NCBI RefSeq assembly: GCF_016863655.1
Contig: NZ_BOPH01000039.1
Location: 54,149-118,148 of the forward strand
Length of the DNA: 64,000 bases
Reading direction: 5' to 3'
DNA from: Virgisporangium ochraceum
Lineage (GTDB): Bacteria > Actinomycetota > Actinomycetes > Mycobacteriales > Micromonosporaceae
This document shows, one piece after another, positions 16,248 to 24,762 of this stretch. The notes under the pieces are model-generated. The model worked only from the letters and a program-made list of their open reading frames with translations. It did no database searches and was not told where the DNA came from. Positions within the stretch are counted from its first letter, which is position 1, and every line of letters begins with the position of its first letter. Made by a program: the position numbers and the translations under genes.

Positions 16248-17444
16248 CTACCCCAGGGTCCGCCTGTCCAGGTTCAGCTTCGTGCCCAGGCGCAGCACGA
16301 TGAACTCGTTGTCATCGGGCTGGCCCGGCGTGCGGCCGGCCGAGTTCGGGAAGTTGTTGTCGTTGGTCACGAGGATCGTGCGGTCGTCGAGCACCAGCAC
16401 GCCCTCGATCGTGAAGAACGGGAACCGGAACGGGTCACCGAAACCGCCGACGCCGCGCGGGTTCGCGATGTTCAGCAGGTCGACCATCGGGGTCTTGTCG
16501 AGCAGGCCGTCGTTGTTCTGGTCGCGCAGGTCGACCAGGAAGACGCGCTTGAACACGGCGGCGTCACCCTGGAAGTCGTCGCGCTCGATGACCAGGAACT
16601 GGTGCGCGTTGACCATCACCGCGTCGGCGACCGAGTGCGACGGGCTCTCCCGCTGGTACATCCACCGCTTGCCGGTGTAGGCGCCGGCCCGCACGTCGAA
16701 CTCGTTGAGCCGCAGGCTGCCCGCCGGGTCGCCCGCGACGGTGCCCTCCAGCAGCGCGTAGATCGTGCGCTTGTCGGGCGAGAGCGCCAGCGACTCGAAG
16801 CCCCGGCTGCCACCGAGGTTCGACGGCGTGTCGCCGCGCAGCGGGTTGTCGGGCGCGAACACGCCCGGCAGCGACACCGGCGGCGACATCAGCCGGCCGG
16901 CCCGGTCGAAGTGCAGCAGGAACGGGCCGAACTCGTCACCGACCCAGTAGGTGCCGTCGGGCAGGCGGACGAACGACTCCGGGTCGAAGTCGGTGCCGGT
17001 GAGCACGCGGTCGGTGCGGTGCAGCGGGAACGGAACATACGAGTGAGGGTCGGTCAGGTTGATGCCGCCGACCACGTCGACCTGTCCCGAGCCCCAGTCC
17101 GGGAAGACCCGCTGGATGCGCAGGATGAAGTCGGCGCTGTTCGCCTTGTTGCCGTAGCCGTTGTCGCTGATGACGTCGTACGAGCCGTCGGAGTTGCGGA
17201 TCTGGCCGCTGAAGCCCTGGATCGGCTGGTCGGCGAACGGCGGCGTGACGCCGTTGATCGGCGCCGTGCCGATCAATGACCCCGACGGCTCGCTGCCGGA
17301 CAGGAACGTGCGTGCCGGCAGCTTGGCGAACTTCTCCAGGCGGGCCGTGCCGGGAGCGGGTTCGCCGCCGGTCCCGTAGGCCGGCCCGGCCGCGACCAGG
17401 ACCAGCGCCGCCGCGGCGGCACATGAGATCATCTTCGCTTTCAT
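16248..17444 (-). CDS. Secreted esterase-like phytase-family protein
   Basis: A 398-residue exported protein. The signal peptide is clear (MKAKMISCAAAAALVLVAA, then GPAYG). The mature part resembles the phytase-like domain annotated as esterase-like activity of phytase: GFSGQIRNSDGSYDVISDNGYG, TDFDPESFVRLPDGTYWVGDEFGP, SRGFESLALSPDKRTIYALLEG and a C-terminal DDRTILVTNDNNFPNSAGR segment. These acid-rich loops probably bind metal in a beta-propeller. GGGGGA lies eight bases before the ATG. It is divergent from the protease at 17591 across a 146-bp gap. Actual substrate unknown. Confidence 0.82.
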   Translation of the reverse strand: MKAKMISCAAAAALVLVAAGPAYGTGGEPAPGTARLEKFAKLPARTFLSGSEPSGSLIGTAPINGVTPPFADQPIQGFSGQIRNSDGSYDVISDNGYGNKANSADFILRIQRVFPDWGSGQVDVVGGINLTDPHSYVPFPLHRTDRVLTGTDFDPESFVRLPDGTYWVGDEFGPFLLHFDRAGRLMSPPVSLPGVFAPDNPLRGDTPSNLGGSRGFESLALSPDKRTIYALLEGTVAGDPAGSLRLNEFDVRAGAYTGKRWMYQRESPSHSVADAVMVNAHQFLVIERDDFQGDAAVFKRVFLVDLRDQNNDGLLDKTPMVDLLNIANPRGVGGFGDPFRFPFFTIEGVLVLDDRTILVTNDNNFPNSAGRTPGQPDDNEFIVLRLGTKLNLDRRTLG

Positions 17445-17590
17445 CGAACGATTCCCCCATCTCGATTGACGCGATCATGCACGGTAACAACGAAAGGGGA
17501 ACCCCGCGCGACGCGGTCGATCTCTGTCGCGGTCGCCGCCCGGACCACTATCATCGGCTCGCGTCGATGGCGACGGGAAGGCGGCGGTCA

Positions 17591-19684
17591 ATGTTCATGA
17601 GGCGGCTCAGAGCGAAGCTTGTCGTGCCGGTGGTGCTGCTCACCGCGTCCACCGGTCTCATCACCCCGGGGAGAGCCGCGGCCGACCCGCCGCCGGAACC
17701 GACGACGAACCCCTGGCAGATGCGGCACTGGCCGCAGACCCAGCCGTGGCAGGAGGGCGAGCCGCTGCGGACCTGGTCGCTGCCCGGCACCGACGGACCG
17801 ACGCCGGTCGATCCACAGAACTACGAGCTGCCCGACACGATGACCTGGGACGACTACAAGCGCATCCCCGGCACGACGTGGAACGACCCGAACGTGAAGG
17901 GCTCGGTGCGGACGTTCCGCGGCGCGCTCGTGCTGCTCGACTACCCCGACCAGCCGTTCGTGGTGACCCAGCCGAAGAACTCGACCATCTACGGCAACCC
18001 GCAGCTGGTCTCCGACATCCCGCGCGCGCAGGTCGCCCAGTTCTACAAGGACTTCCTGAACACGCCGAACGAGCTCAACCGGGGCCACACCATCCACGAG
18101 TACTGGATGGAGGACTCGGGCGGCCGGTTCGGCATCGAGCTCGGCGCGTTCGGCGCCTACCGGATGCCGAACAAGAGCTACCAGTACGGCATCGAGAGCC
18201 AGATGCAGCGCGGCGCCGGCTGCCCGGCGGGGGAGACCTGCCAGCGCAACCTGCGCACCGACGCCCGCGCGGCCTGGATCGCCGACGTCGGCGAGGAGAC
18301 CGCCGCGCAGTACGACTTCATCTTCTACCTCAGCGCCGGCCAGGACGAGTCGGCGACGTGGCAGGAGTTCGGCGAGATGAAGTTCCAGTCCAAAGAGGAC
18401 GTGAACGACGACTTCGGCCCGCCGGACCCCGCGCTGCCCAACTGGAACAACACCCGTTACGTGGAATGGACCAGCTGGGCGGCCAGCTCGAACATCTGGC
18501 CGAACGCGACACAGGGCTCGTCGACCCAGGCGGAGAGCTCGGGCATGTCGACGTACGCGCACGAGTTCAGCCACATCCTCGGCATCGGCGACAACTACAA
18601 CAACCCGTACTCGGTGCCGGCCCGCCGCGCGTACAGCGGCCCGTGGGAGATGCTCGACCGCGGCACGTTCAACGGACCGGGCGGCCCCCACAGCCGCTGG
18701 CTCATCCCGGCCGTCGGCGGCTCGTCGATGGGCGCGCAGCACATGCTGCGCAACAAGCTCAAGCTGGGCATCGTCGACGAACAGAACGTGCTGCGGTTGT
18801 CGCGTGAGGCGCTGGGTTCGTCGGGGGTCGTCGTGGCCAGGGTGACCGCGCGGGCGGCGCAGCAGGGGCTGGCCGGCGTGAACGTGGCCATGGGGACCGG
18901 TGACCTCGCGGCGCCCTGCGACGTGAACACCGACCCGCTGTGTGACGGACGCGGCTACCAGAACTACACGGTCGAGGTCGTCGACCGAATGGGCTTCGAC
19001 TCGTTCACCCCCGACTCGGGCGTGCTCCTGGCGAAGACCAAGAACCAGGACGCGGCCCCGTTCATCTGGACCGTCGACGCCAACCCGCAGGACATCGACA
19101 AGGTTGACTTCGTTCGGCCCGACGGCACCCCGGCCAAGATGACGATCGGCGACTACCGGCAGCTCTCCGACGCTCTGTTCCACGCCGGGGTCGACTCGGG
19201 CAGCGAGTACGAGTACGTCGACACGGCGAACCGGCTGCACTTCTACGTGCTCGACGTGCAGCGCGACCGGCGCGGGATCCTGTCGTACACGGTGGCGGTC
19301 CGGTCGCTCGACGGCGCCGGGCCGCACGTGCGCGGCGTCAAGGCGTACCCGACCGTGTCGCTGGCGCCCCGGCCCGGGAGCTGGTCGAAGTGCGTGGTGC
19401 CGGTGCGCAACACCGGTAAGGCCGCCCCGGTCACCGGACACCCGGAGGACGTGACGGCCTACGTCGGCTCCGACGTGTACCGGGTGGCTGCGTCGACGCG
19501 GGCCCGTGGCTGGACCACGTGGGTCCCGAACGCCGTGACCACCGCGAAGTTCGGGCAGACGGTGCCGGTCACCGTGTATGTGAAGCGCGATGCGGGTGCG
19601 GTGCGTTCGGCGGCGGTGCAGTTGACCGCGACTTCCGAGAGCGACCCGACGAAGTCGGCGACGACGTCCTGCATCGTTCTGTAG
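17591..19684 (+). CDS. Secreted M6-type metalloprotease (immune inhibitor A-like)
   Basis: A 697-residue exported zinc protease. It starts with a signal peptide (basic MFMRRLRAK, hydrophobic VVPVVLLTASTG, cleavage near AAA). The zinc motif HEFSHILG starts at H324, and a downstream GDNYNNPYS/GPWEMLDRG segment fits the M6 peptidase pattern. A C-terminal region of beta character (from about residue 590) may be a stalk or binding domain. I chose the ATG at 17591 over one at 17567 because GGAAGG lies before it. A strong terminator follows the stop. Probably degrades external protein for nutrition. Confidence 0.85.
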   Translation: MFMRRLRAKLVVPVVLLTASTGLITPGRAAADPPPEPTTNPWQMRHWPQTQPWQEGEPLRTWSLPGTDGPTPVDPQNYELPDTMTWDDYKRIPGTTWNDPNVKGSVRTFRGALVLLDYPDQPFVVTQPKNSTIYGNPQLVSDIPRAQVAQFYKDFLNTPNELNRGHTIHEYWMEDSGGRFGIELGAFGAYRMPNKSYQYGIESQMQRGAGCPAGETCQRNLRTDARAAWIADVGEETAAQYDFIFYLSAGQDESATWQEFGEMKFQSKEDVNDDFGPPDPALPNWNNTRYVEWTSWAASSNIWPNATQGSSTQAESSGMSTYAHEFSHILGIGDNYNNPYSVPARRAYSGPWEMLDRGTFNGPGGPHSRWLIPAVGGSSMGAQHMLRNKLKLGIVDEQNVLRLSREALGSSGVVVARVTARAAQQGLAGVNVAMGTGDLAAPCDVNTDPLCDGRGYQNYTVEVVDRMGFDSFTPDSGVLLAKTKNQDAAPFIWTVDANPQDIDKVDFVRPDGTPAKMTIGDYRQLSDALFHAGVDSGSEYEYVDTANRLHFYVLDVQRDRRGILSYTVAVRSLDGAGPHVRGVKAYPTVSLAPRPGSWSKCVVPVRNTGKAAPVTGHPEDVTAYVGSDVYRVAASTRARGWTTWVPNAVTTAKFGQTVPVTVYVKRDAGAVRSAAVQLTATSESDPTKSATTSCIVL

Positions 19685-19696
19685 TCCCTTGATGAC

Positions 19697-19726
19697 GCGG
19701 GGTCTGCCGAATTCGGCAGACCCCGC
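19697..19726 (+). terminator. Terminator hairpin after the M6-type protease
   Basis: A perfect 30-bp palindrome (left half GCGGGGTCTGCCGAA) starts 13 nt after the stop codon. In RNA it would form a stem of about 12-13 bp closed by a short loop. There is no T-tract, which is common for actinomycete terminators. Confidence 0.75.
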
Positions 19727-19825
19727 ATTCGCGCGCGGATCCGTCTATGCTGCCCTGACCCTCTCAGGTTGCCCGGCCAGCGGCCGATCCCAGGGTCGCT
19801 GTAAACCGAAGCGAAAGTTTGGGTG

Positions 19826-22123
19826 ATGAGCGGATCAGCGCGGGCGACCTGGTGGTACCTGGGTCTCGGTGCGGCACTCGTGGCCGCGAGTCCTCTGCTG
19901 CCCGCAACCGGACGCCAGGTCGTGTACGTGTGCGCCGGGATCTCCGTCGTCGCCGCGATCCTCTTCGGCATGCGCCGCTACCGGCCCGGATGGCGGCGGC
20001 CCTGGTGGCTGCTGATGGGCTGCGTCTGCGCCGGAATGCTCGCCAGCCTCTGGTGGGCCGTCGACCTGGCGGTGTTCGGCGAGCGGCTGTTCCCGTCGGG
20101 CGGCGACCTGGTCTACAGCCTGGTGATGCCGATGCTGATGGTGAGCATCGTCGGCTGGACCCGGCGCGGCCAGCGGCGTGGCGGCAGGGTCGAGGCGGCC
20201 ATCGTGGCCGCGGGTGGAGCCGCCCTCGTCTGGGCCGTCGTGGTCGAGCCGATGGTGCACGAGGCCTCCATCGACACCGTCGAGTTCGGCTGGTACCTCA
20301 TGTACCTCGCCGGTGACCTCGGCGTGCTGGCCCTCACCGCCCGGACGCTGCTGGTCACGCAGGTGCGCACGATGTCCTACGCGTTGCTGGTGGTGGCCGC
20401 CGGGCTGCTGATCCTCACCGACGTCACCTACTACGCGGTCCTGGCCGACACCGGTACCGCGCCGACGTTCACCGCCGCCGGCTACGTCGCCGTCTACCTG
20501 CTGATCGGCGGCGCGGCGCTGCACCCGTCGATGGCGCACAGCGGTGGCCAGGTCGCCTCCGAGCCGAACCCGACGTCGAAGTCGCGGCTGTGGGTGTACG
20601 TGGCGTTGATCGCGACCGCCGTCGCGCTGACCGGGTACCAGATCGTCCGGTCCGACCACGGCTCCGGCGGCGAGTGGATGCACGTGCTGGTGCCGCTGGG
20701 CTTCGCCGGCCTGATGGCGATGCTGCTGGTGGTGCGGCTGTCGCAGCTCGCGGTGCTCCTGGAGTCCCGCTCGCGCCTCGACGACCTCACCGGCCTCGGC
20801 AACCTCGTGCAGCTGCGCACCGAGCTCGACACCGTGCGACCCGGCTCGGCCCTGCTGCTCATCGACCTCGACGGGTTCCGCGACGTCAACGACAGCTACG
20901 GCCACGCGGTCGGCGACGACATCCTGCGTGAGGTGGGCCGGCGGCTGGCCGTCACCGCCGGCAGCCTCGACGCGTCGTTGATGCGGGTCGGCAGCGACGA
21001 GTTCGCCGTGCTCCTGCGCGGCGGCGCGCAGTACGCGGTGGAGTTCGGCGACTGGGTCGTCGACGCGGTCCGCCGGCCGTACCCGGTGCCGGGCGGCGGA
21101 ACGGCGCTGCTCACCGCGAGCGTGGGCGTGCTGCCGCTCGACCGTCCGACCACTGCCGCGCACGCTTTGCGCGAAGCCGACCTGGCGCTGTTCACCGGCC
21201 AGAGCAACGGCGGCAACCAGGTCGCCGTCTACGACGCCGCCGCGCACACCGAGCGGCAGGCCCGCACCCGGATGGTCCGCGACGTCGACCGGGCACTCGC
21301 CGACGGCGAGTTCAGCGTGCACTACCAGCCGATCGCCGACCTGCACACCGGCGCGATCGTGGCGGCCGAGGCGCTGCTGCGGTGGACCCGCGCCGACGGC
21401 ACCCGCGTCTCGCCGGCGGACTTCATCCCGGTCGCGGAGCAGAGCGGCGCGATCGTCCCGATCGGCACGTGGGTCCTGCGCGAGGTGTGCGCACAGCTGC
21501 GGGACTGGTACCCGCGCTACGGCATCTCGGTGACCGTCAACGCCGCCGCCCGGCAGGTGCGCCGCGACGACTTCGCCGAGACCGTGCTCGAGGCGCTCGC
21601 CGACAACGACCTGCCCGGCACCGCGCTGATCGTCGAGATCACCGAGACCGGTCTGATCACCGCCGCCCGGGACGCGGCCACCGTGATGGCGCAGCTGCAG
21701 CGGCTGCGCGACCGCGGCGTGCGGATCGCCATCGACGACTTCGGCACCGGGTACTCGTCGCTGGCGTACCTGCGGCAGCTGCCCGTGGACATCCTCAAGA
21801 TGGACGGCTCGTTCACGTCCCACCTCGAGGACCGCGACCACGTGTTCGTCCGGGCGATCGTCGAACTGGCGGGCAGCCTCGGGCTGCGCACGATCGCGGA
21901 GGCGGTGGAGACCCCGGAGCAGGCGGAGCGGTTGGCGCTGCTCGGGTGCGACCTGGCCCAGGGGTACCACTTCGCGCGTCCCGCACCGCCGGAGGCGACC
22001 GAGACGATCCTCGCCGCCACGCTCTGCCCCACGCGCGCCCACGACGGCGGCCGGGTGTCCCACCCCAACGCGGGTCCGATGGACGACAGCCGACCCACCC
22101 GCTCGGCGTCGGCCGTGGCATGA
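19826..22123 (+). CDS. Membrane GGDEF/EAL protein (cyclic-di-GMP turnover)
   Basis: A 765-residue protein with about nine N-terminal membrane segments (residues 1-310), a GGDEF domain (about 315-475) and an EAL domain (about 485-740). The GGDEF signature is GSDEF (389-393), close enough to the consensus for possible cyclase activity. The EAL domain has EALLRW at 515 and DDFGTGYSS, expected of an active phosphodiesterase. It would make and/or degrade cyclic di-GMP at the membrane. A GTG at 19823 directly precedes the ATG and neither has a strong ribosome-binding site. The stop is 62 nt before the ECF sigma gene, with a hairpin between. Confidence 0.9.
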   Translation: MSGSARATWWYLGLGAALVAASPLLPATGRQVVYVCAGISVVAAILFGMRRYRPGWRRPWWLLMGCVCAGMLASLWWAVDLAVFGERLFPSGGDLVYSLVMPMLMVSIVGWTRRGQRRGGRVEAAIVAAGGAALVWAVVVEPMVHEASIDTVEFGWYLMYLAGDLGVLALTARTLLVTQVRTMSYALLVVAAGLLILTDVTYYAVLADTGTAPTFTAAGYVAVYLLIGGAALHPSMAHSGGQVASEPNPTSKSRLWVYVALIATAVALTGYQIVRSDHGSGGEWMHVLVPLGFAGLMAMLLVVRLSQLAVLLESRSRLDDLTGLGNLVQLRTELDTVRPGSALLLIDLDGFRDVNDSYGHAVGDDILREVGRRLAVTAGSLDASLMRVGSDEFAVLLRGGAQYAVEFGDWVVDAVRRPYPVPGGGTALLTASVGVLPLDRPTTAAHALREADLALFTGQSNGGNQVAVYDAAAHTERQARTRMVRDVDRALADGEFSVHYQPIADLHTGAIVAAEALLRWTRADGTRVSPADFIPVAEQSGAIVPIGTWVLREVCAQLRDWYPRYGISVTVNAAARQVRRDDFAETVLEALADNDLPGTALIVEITETGLITAARDAATVMAQLQRLRDRGVRIAIDDFGTGYSSLAYLRQLPVDILKMDGSFTSHLEDRDHVFVRAIVELAGSLGLRTIAEAVETPEQAERLALLGCDLAQGYHFARPAPPEATETILAATLCPTRAHDGGRVSHPNAGPMDDSRPTRSASAVA

Positions 22124-22147
22124 CCGCTATGTGACATGCTGTCCCGC

Positions 22148-22166
22148 GAAGCCGGGTACCGGCTTC
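22148..22166 (+). terminator. Small hairpin between the GGDEF/EAL and sigma factor genes
   Basis: GAAGCCG and CGGCTTC pair exactly around a 5-nt loop. It may partly end transcription of the GGDEF/EAL gene or lie in the leader of the sigma gene, whose ribosome-binding site follows directly. Confidence 0.4.
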
Positions 22167-22185
22167 CGTCGAGGGAGGGCGCCGC

Positions 22186-22782
22186 ATGGGCGGTGGGCGC
22201 GGGTCACCGCATGATGTGATCGCGCAGCTCATGGCGTCTGCGATGGCCGGTGACCAGCGGGCCTGGAACAAGCTCGTCGAGCGCTTCAGCTCCCTGCTCT
22301 GGTCGATCTGCCGGTCGTACGGGCTGGCACCGGCCGACGCCGCCGACGCGTTCCAGCTCACCTGGCTGCGGCTGCTGGAACACCTCGAGACGATCCAGGA
22401 ACCGGCCCGCCTCGCCGGCTGGCTGGCGACCACGTGCCGCCGGGAGTGCATGGCGATCCTGCGCCGCGGCCGGCGGGTCCTGCTGAGCTCCGACGACGCG
22501 CTGTTCGACCGGGCGTCCGGGGCGGCGCCCGGGCCCGACCGGGCCACGCTGGTGAACGACCGCGACGCCGAGCTCTGGCTGGCGTTCGGCCGGCTCAGCG
22601 AGCGGTGCCAGCGGCTGCTGCGGGTCCTGGTGCTGGAGGCCGAGGACGGCGCGCCGTCGTACGACATGGCCGCGGCGGTGCTGGAGATGCCGAAGGGCAG
22701 CCTCGGGCCGACGCGGGGGCGCTGTCTGGAACAGTTACGAAAATACCTTGACGACGGGGGTATCTCCGCCAGCGGTACGTGA
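22186..22782 (+). CDS. ECF-type RNA polymerase sigma factor
   Basis: A 198-residue group 4 sigma factor. Region 2 spans about residues 20-95 (WNKLVERFSSLLWSICRSYG, AADAFQLTWLRLLEHL) and region 4 spans about 125-190 (FGRLSERCQRLLRVLVLE, MPKGSLGPTRGRCLEQLRK). The ATG has GAGGGAGGG six bases upstream. It is followed 38 nt later by a small protein gene, and the S8 peptidase and CHAT protease genes lie just beyond. No zinc-binding anti-sigma factor is present. A sigma gene beside two proteases suggests control of sigma activity by proteolysis (inference). Confidence 0.9.
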   Translation: MGGGRGSPHDVIAQLMASAMAGDQRAWNKLVERFSSLLWSICRSYGLAPADAADAFQLTWLRLLEHLETIQEPARLAGWLATTCRRECMAILRRGRRVLLSSDDALFDRASGAAPGPDRATLVNDRDAELWLAFGRLSERCQRLLRVLVLEAEDGAPSYDMAAAVLEMPKGSLGPTRGRCLEQLRKYLDDGGISASGT

Positions 22783-22820
22783 CTCATCTGAAGACACGGG
22801 GTGACATTGGGGAGGCAGGC

Positions 22821-23273
22821 ATGGACGAGGACCAGATCCTGGTAGCGCGCCTCAACGACCTGTTCACCCGGCACGACCCGCCGCCGGCCGAGGTCGTCGG
22901 ACTGGCACAGGGGCTGTTCGGCCTGCGCCGGCTCGACGCGGAGCTGGCCGAGCTCACCGCCGACTCGGCGGTCGACGGGCTCGAGGTCGCGGTGCGGGGT
23001 GGCGACACCCGTTTACTCACGTTCGAGACCGCCGAGCTGGCGATCGAGATGGAGGTCAGCGGCACCGGGCGCACGCGGCGGGTGGTGGGTCAGCTGGTGC
23101 CGGGCGGGCCGGCGTCGCTGGAGGCGCGGCAGCCGTCGGGTCCGCCGCGACAGGCGGAGGCCGACGCGCGGGGCCGCTTCGAGTTCGACGGGCTGGCGCC
23201 GGAGCCGTTCAGCCTCACGTGGAGCCGGCCGGGCGCGCGTCCGGTCACCACGCAATGGACGGGCCTGGAGTGA
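22821..23273 (+). CDS. Small sigma-linked protein with carboxypeptidase-regulatory-like beta domain
   Basis: A 150-residue soluble protein of no firmly recognised family. Residues about 1-50 look helical (LNDLFTRHDPPPAEVVGLAQ, DAELAELTADS). The second half looks like a small beta sandwich of the carboxypeptidase-regulatory/transthyretin type: VVGQLVPGGPASLEAR followed by ADARGRFEFDGLAPEPFSL. The ATG at 22821 has GGGGAGG in front; an overlapping GTG at 22779 has none. No signal peptide, membrane helix or zinc cluster. It is co-transcribed with the sigma factor, so it may be its regulator or a protease substrate. That role is inference. Confidence 0.7.
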   Translation: MDEDQILVARLNDLFTRHDPPPAEVVGLAQGLFGLRRLDAELAELTADSAVDGLEVAVRGGDTRLLTFETAELAIEMEVSGTGRTRRVVGQLVPGGPASLEARQPSGPPRQAEADARGRFEFDGLAPEPFSLTWSRPGARPVTTQWTGLE

Positions 23274-23277
23274 CGTC

Positions 23278-23307
23278 AAGGCCCCCGCCGACGACGGCGG
23301 GGGCCTT
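23278..23307. terminator. Bidirectional terminator between the sigma-partner and S8 peptidase genes
   Basis: A 13-bp perfect stem (AAGGCCCCCGCCG with its complement) around an ACGA loop, followed by TCGTT. It starts 4 nt after one stop codon and ends 7 nt before the convergent one, so it can serve both genes. Confidence 0.9.
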
Positions 23308-23314
23308 TCGTTGG

Positions 23315-24691
23315 TTACGCCGGTGTGCCCGGTAGCAGGTCGTGGACGACGTACCCGTAGCCCTGCAGCTCGGGTTCGCCCTGGACCAGCTCGGTGAACG
23401 CGTCACGCGGGCTGAGGTTCGCGTCGGCCCGGCAGCGGGCGGCGATCGCCGCGCAGATCTGCGGGGTGGAGAACGACGTGCCGCTCCACACCGCCCACGA
23501 GTCGTTCGGGAACGTGTAGTCGGCGATCGTCGAGCCCGCCTCGGGCGGCATCAGCCCGGCCACGAACGTCGACACGATGCCGACGCCGACCGTCGAGCAG
23601 TCGAGGTAGTCCTTGCCGTGGTTGGAGAACGGCGCCGGCTCGTACCCGGCCGTGAGCGCGCCGACGCCGATGACGCCGTCGAACGCGGCCGGGTACATCG
23701 GCTCGTCGGTGCCGTCGTTGCCGGCGGCGGCGACCAGCAGCACGTTGGGGTCGGCGGCCAGCTGCTGCACGGCGCTGGCGAGCGCGATCGGCGGCACACC
23801 GGCGATCGCCGGTACACCCATGGACAGGTTGATGATCAGCCGCACGCCGTCGGCCGCCGCCTCCTGGGCCGCGCGCAGGATCGTCTCGGCGACGTCCTTC
23901 TCGGTGCCCAGACCGTCGGCGCTGGTGAACCGGTAGACGACGGTCTCCACCCCGGGCGCGATCTGCTGCACGATGCCGGTGACGAACGTGCCGTGCCCGC
24001 TGAACCAGTCGAGCCGGCTGTCGCCCGGGAACGGCAGCACGTCGAGGAAGTCGACGTTCTGCGCGGTGCGGACGACCGACCCCAGCCACTGGTCGGTGCG
24101 GACCTCGGGGGTGATGCCGGTGTCGATGATCGCCACCCGCACCGGCGCGCCCGCCGGGCCGCTGGTCGGCGGCGTGACCGCGACGGTCGTCGGCACCGGG
24201 AAGTCCTCGCCCTTCAGCGTGTAGCCGAGCGGGACGATCGGGTTCATCGACGCCCGGATGCCGCGCTCCCACAGGGTTTCGCAGTCGGTCATCAGCTGCT
24301 CGGTGAGCCGCCGGCCGCGGCTGACGAACACCTTCGTCGACCCGTCGCGCACCAGCCCGTCGCAGGTGCGCACGACGGACTGGGGCTCGTACCCGAGCTC
24401 GGACAGCACACGCTCGACCGGTGCCAGGCCCGGAGTCAGGTCGACCACGAGCTGGCTGCGCGCGACGAGAGCCTTGTCGCGGTACCGGTCGAACTTCACG
24501 GCATAGGCCTGCGGCGCCGCGTCCTGCCGCCGGCGGATGCCGTCGATGATCTGGTTGAGCCGCTCGGTGCGGGCGGGGTCGAGCTCGGCGAGCTGACGCC
24601 GTACCGCTTCCCGGTCCTTCTCCATCTGGTCGGGCGAACGCTTCGGCGTTCGCGGCCGTGAAAGCTCCAAGCGAGAATCCCGCTCAGCCAT
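23315..24691 (-). CDS. S8-family subtilisin-like serine peptidase, apparently cytoplasmic
   Basis: A 458-residue subtilase. The triad is complete: D190 in VAIIDTGI, H233 in SGHGTFVTG and S406 in SGTSFSTP, with the oxyanion asparagine N325 in AAAGND. There is no signal peptide. Instead a charged, largely helical 185-residue N-terminal extension rich in Arg/Glu precedes the catalytic domain. That extension could be a pro-domain or a partner-binding region. The ATG at 24691 has GAGGGGGA six bases upstream; the frame stays open to 24748 but without a better start. It shares a 71-bp divergent promoter region with the CHAT gene, suggesting joint expression. Confidence 0.9.
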   Translation of the reverse strand: MAERDSRLELSRPRTPKRSPDQMEKDREAVRRQLAELDPARTERLNQIIDGIRRRQDAAPQAYAVKFDRYRDKALVARSQLVVDLTPGLAPVERVLSELGYEPQSVVRTCDGLVRDGSTKVFVSRGRRLTEQLMTDCETLWERGIRASMNPIVPLGYTLKGEDFPVPTTVAVTPPTSGPAGAPVRVAIIDTGITPEVRTDQWLGSVVRTAQNVDFLDVLPFPGDSRLDWFSGHGTFVTGIVQQIAPGVETVVYRFTSADGLGTEKDVAETILRAAQEAAADGVRLIINLSMGVPAIAGVPPIALASAVQQLAADPNVLLVAAAGNDGTDEPMYPAAFDGVIGVGALTAGYEPAPFSNHGKDYLDCSTVGVGIVSTFVAGLMPPEAGSTIADYTFPNDSWAVWSGTSFSTPQICAAIAARCRADANLSPRDAFTELVQGEPELQGYGYVVHDLLPGTPA

Positions 24692-24762
24692 GGATGATCC
24701 CCCTCGTTCGGCTGCTGTAGGCTGACCCGATCTGTCGTCCCGCGCCATAGAGCGGTCGAATA

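Noticed and set aside
19835..22063. A 742-codon minus-strand open frame opposite the GGDEF/EAL gene
   Set aside because: No domain pattern, and the plus strand encodes clear GGDEF and EAL domains over the same bases.
19826..22123. GSDEF instead of GGDEF taken as proof of a dead cyclase
   Set aside because: Ser at the second position is tolerated in some active enzymes, so activity cannot be ruled out from sequence alone.
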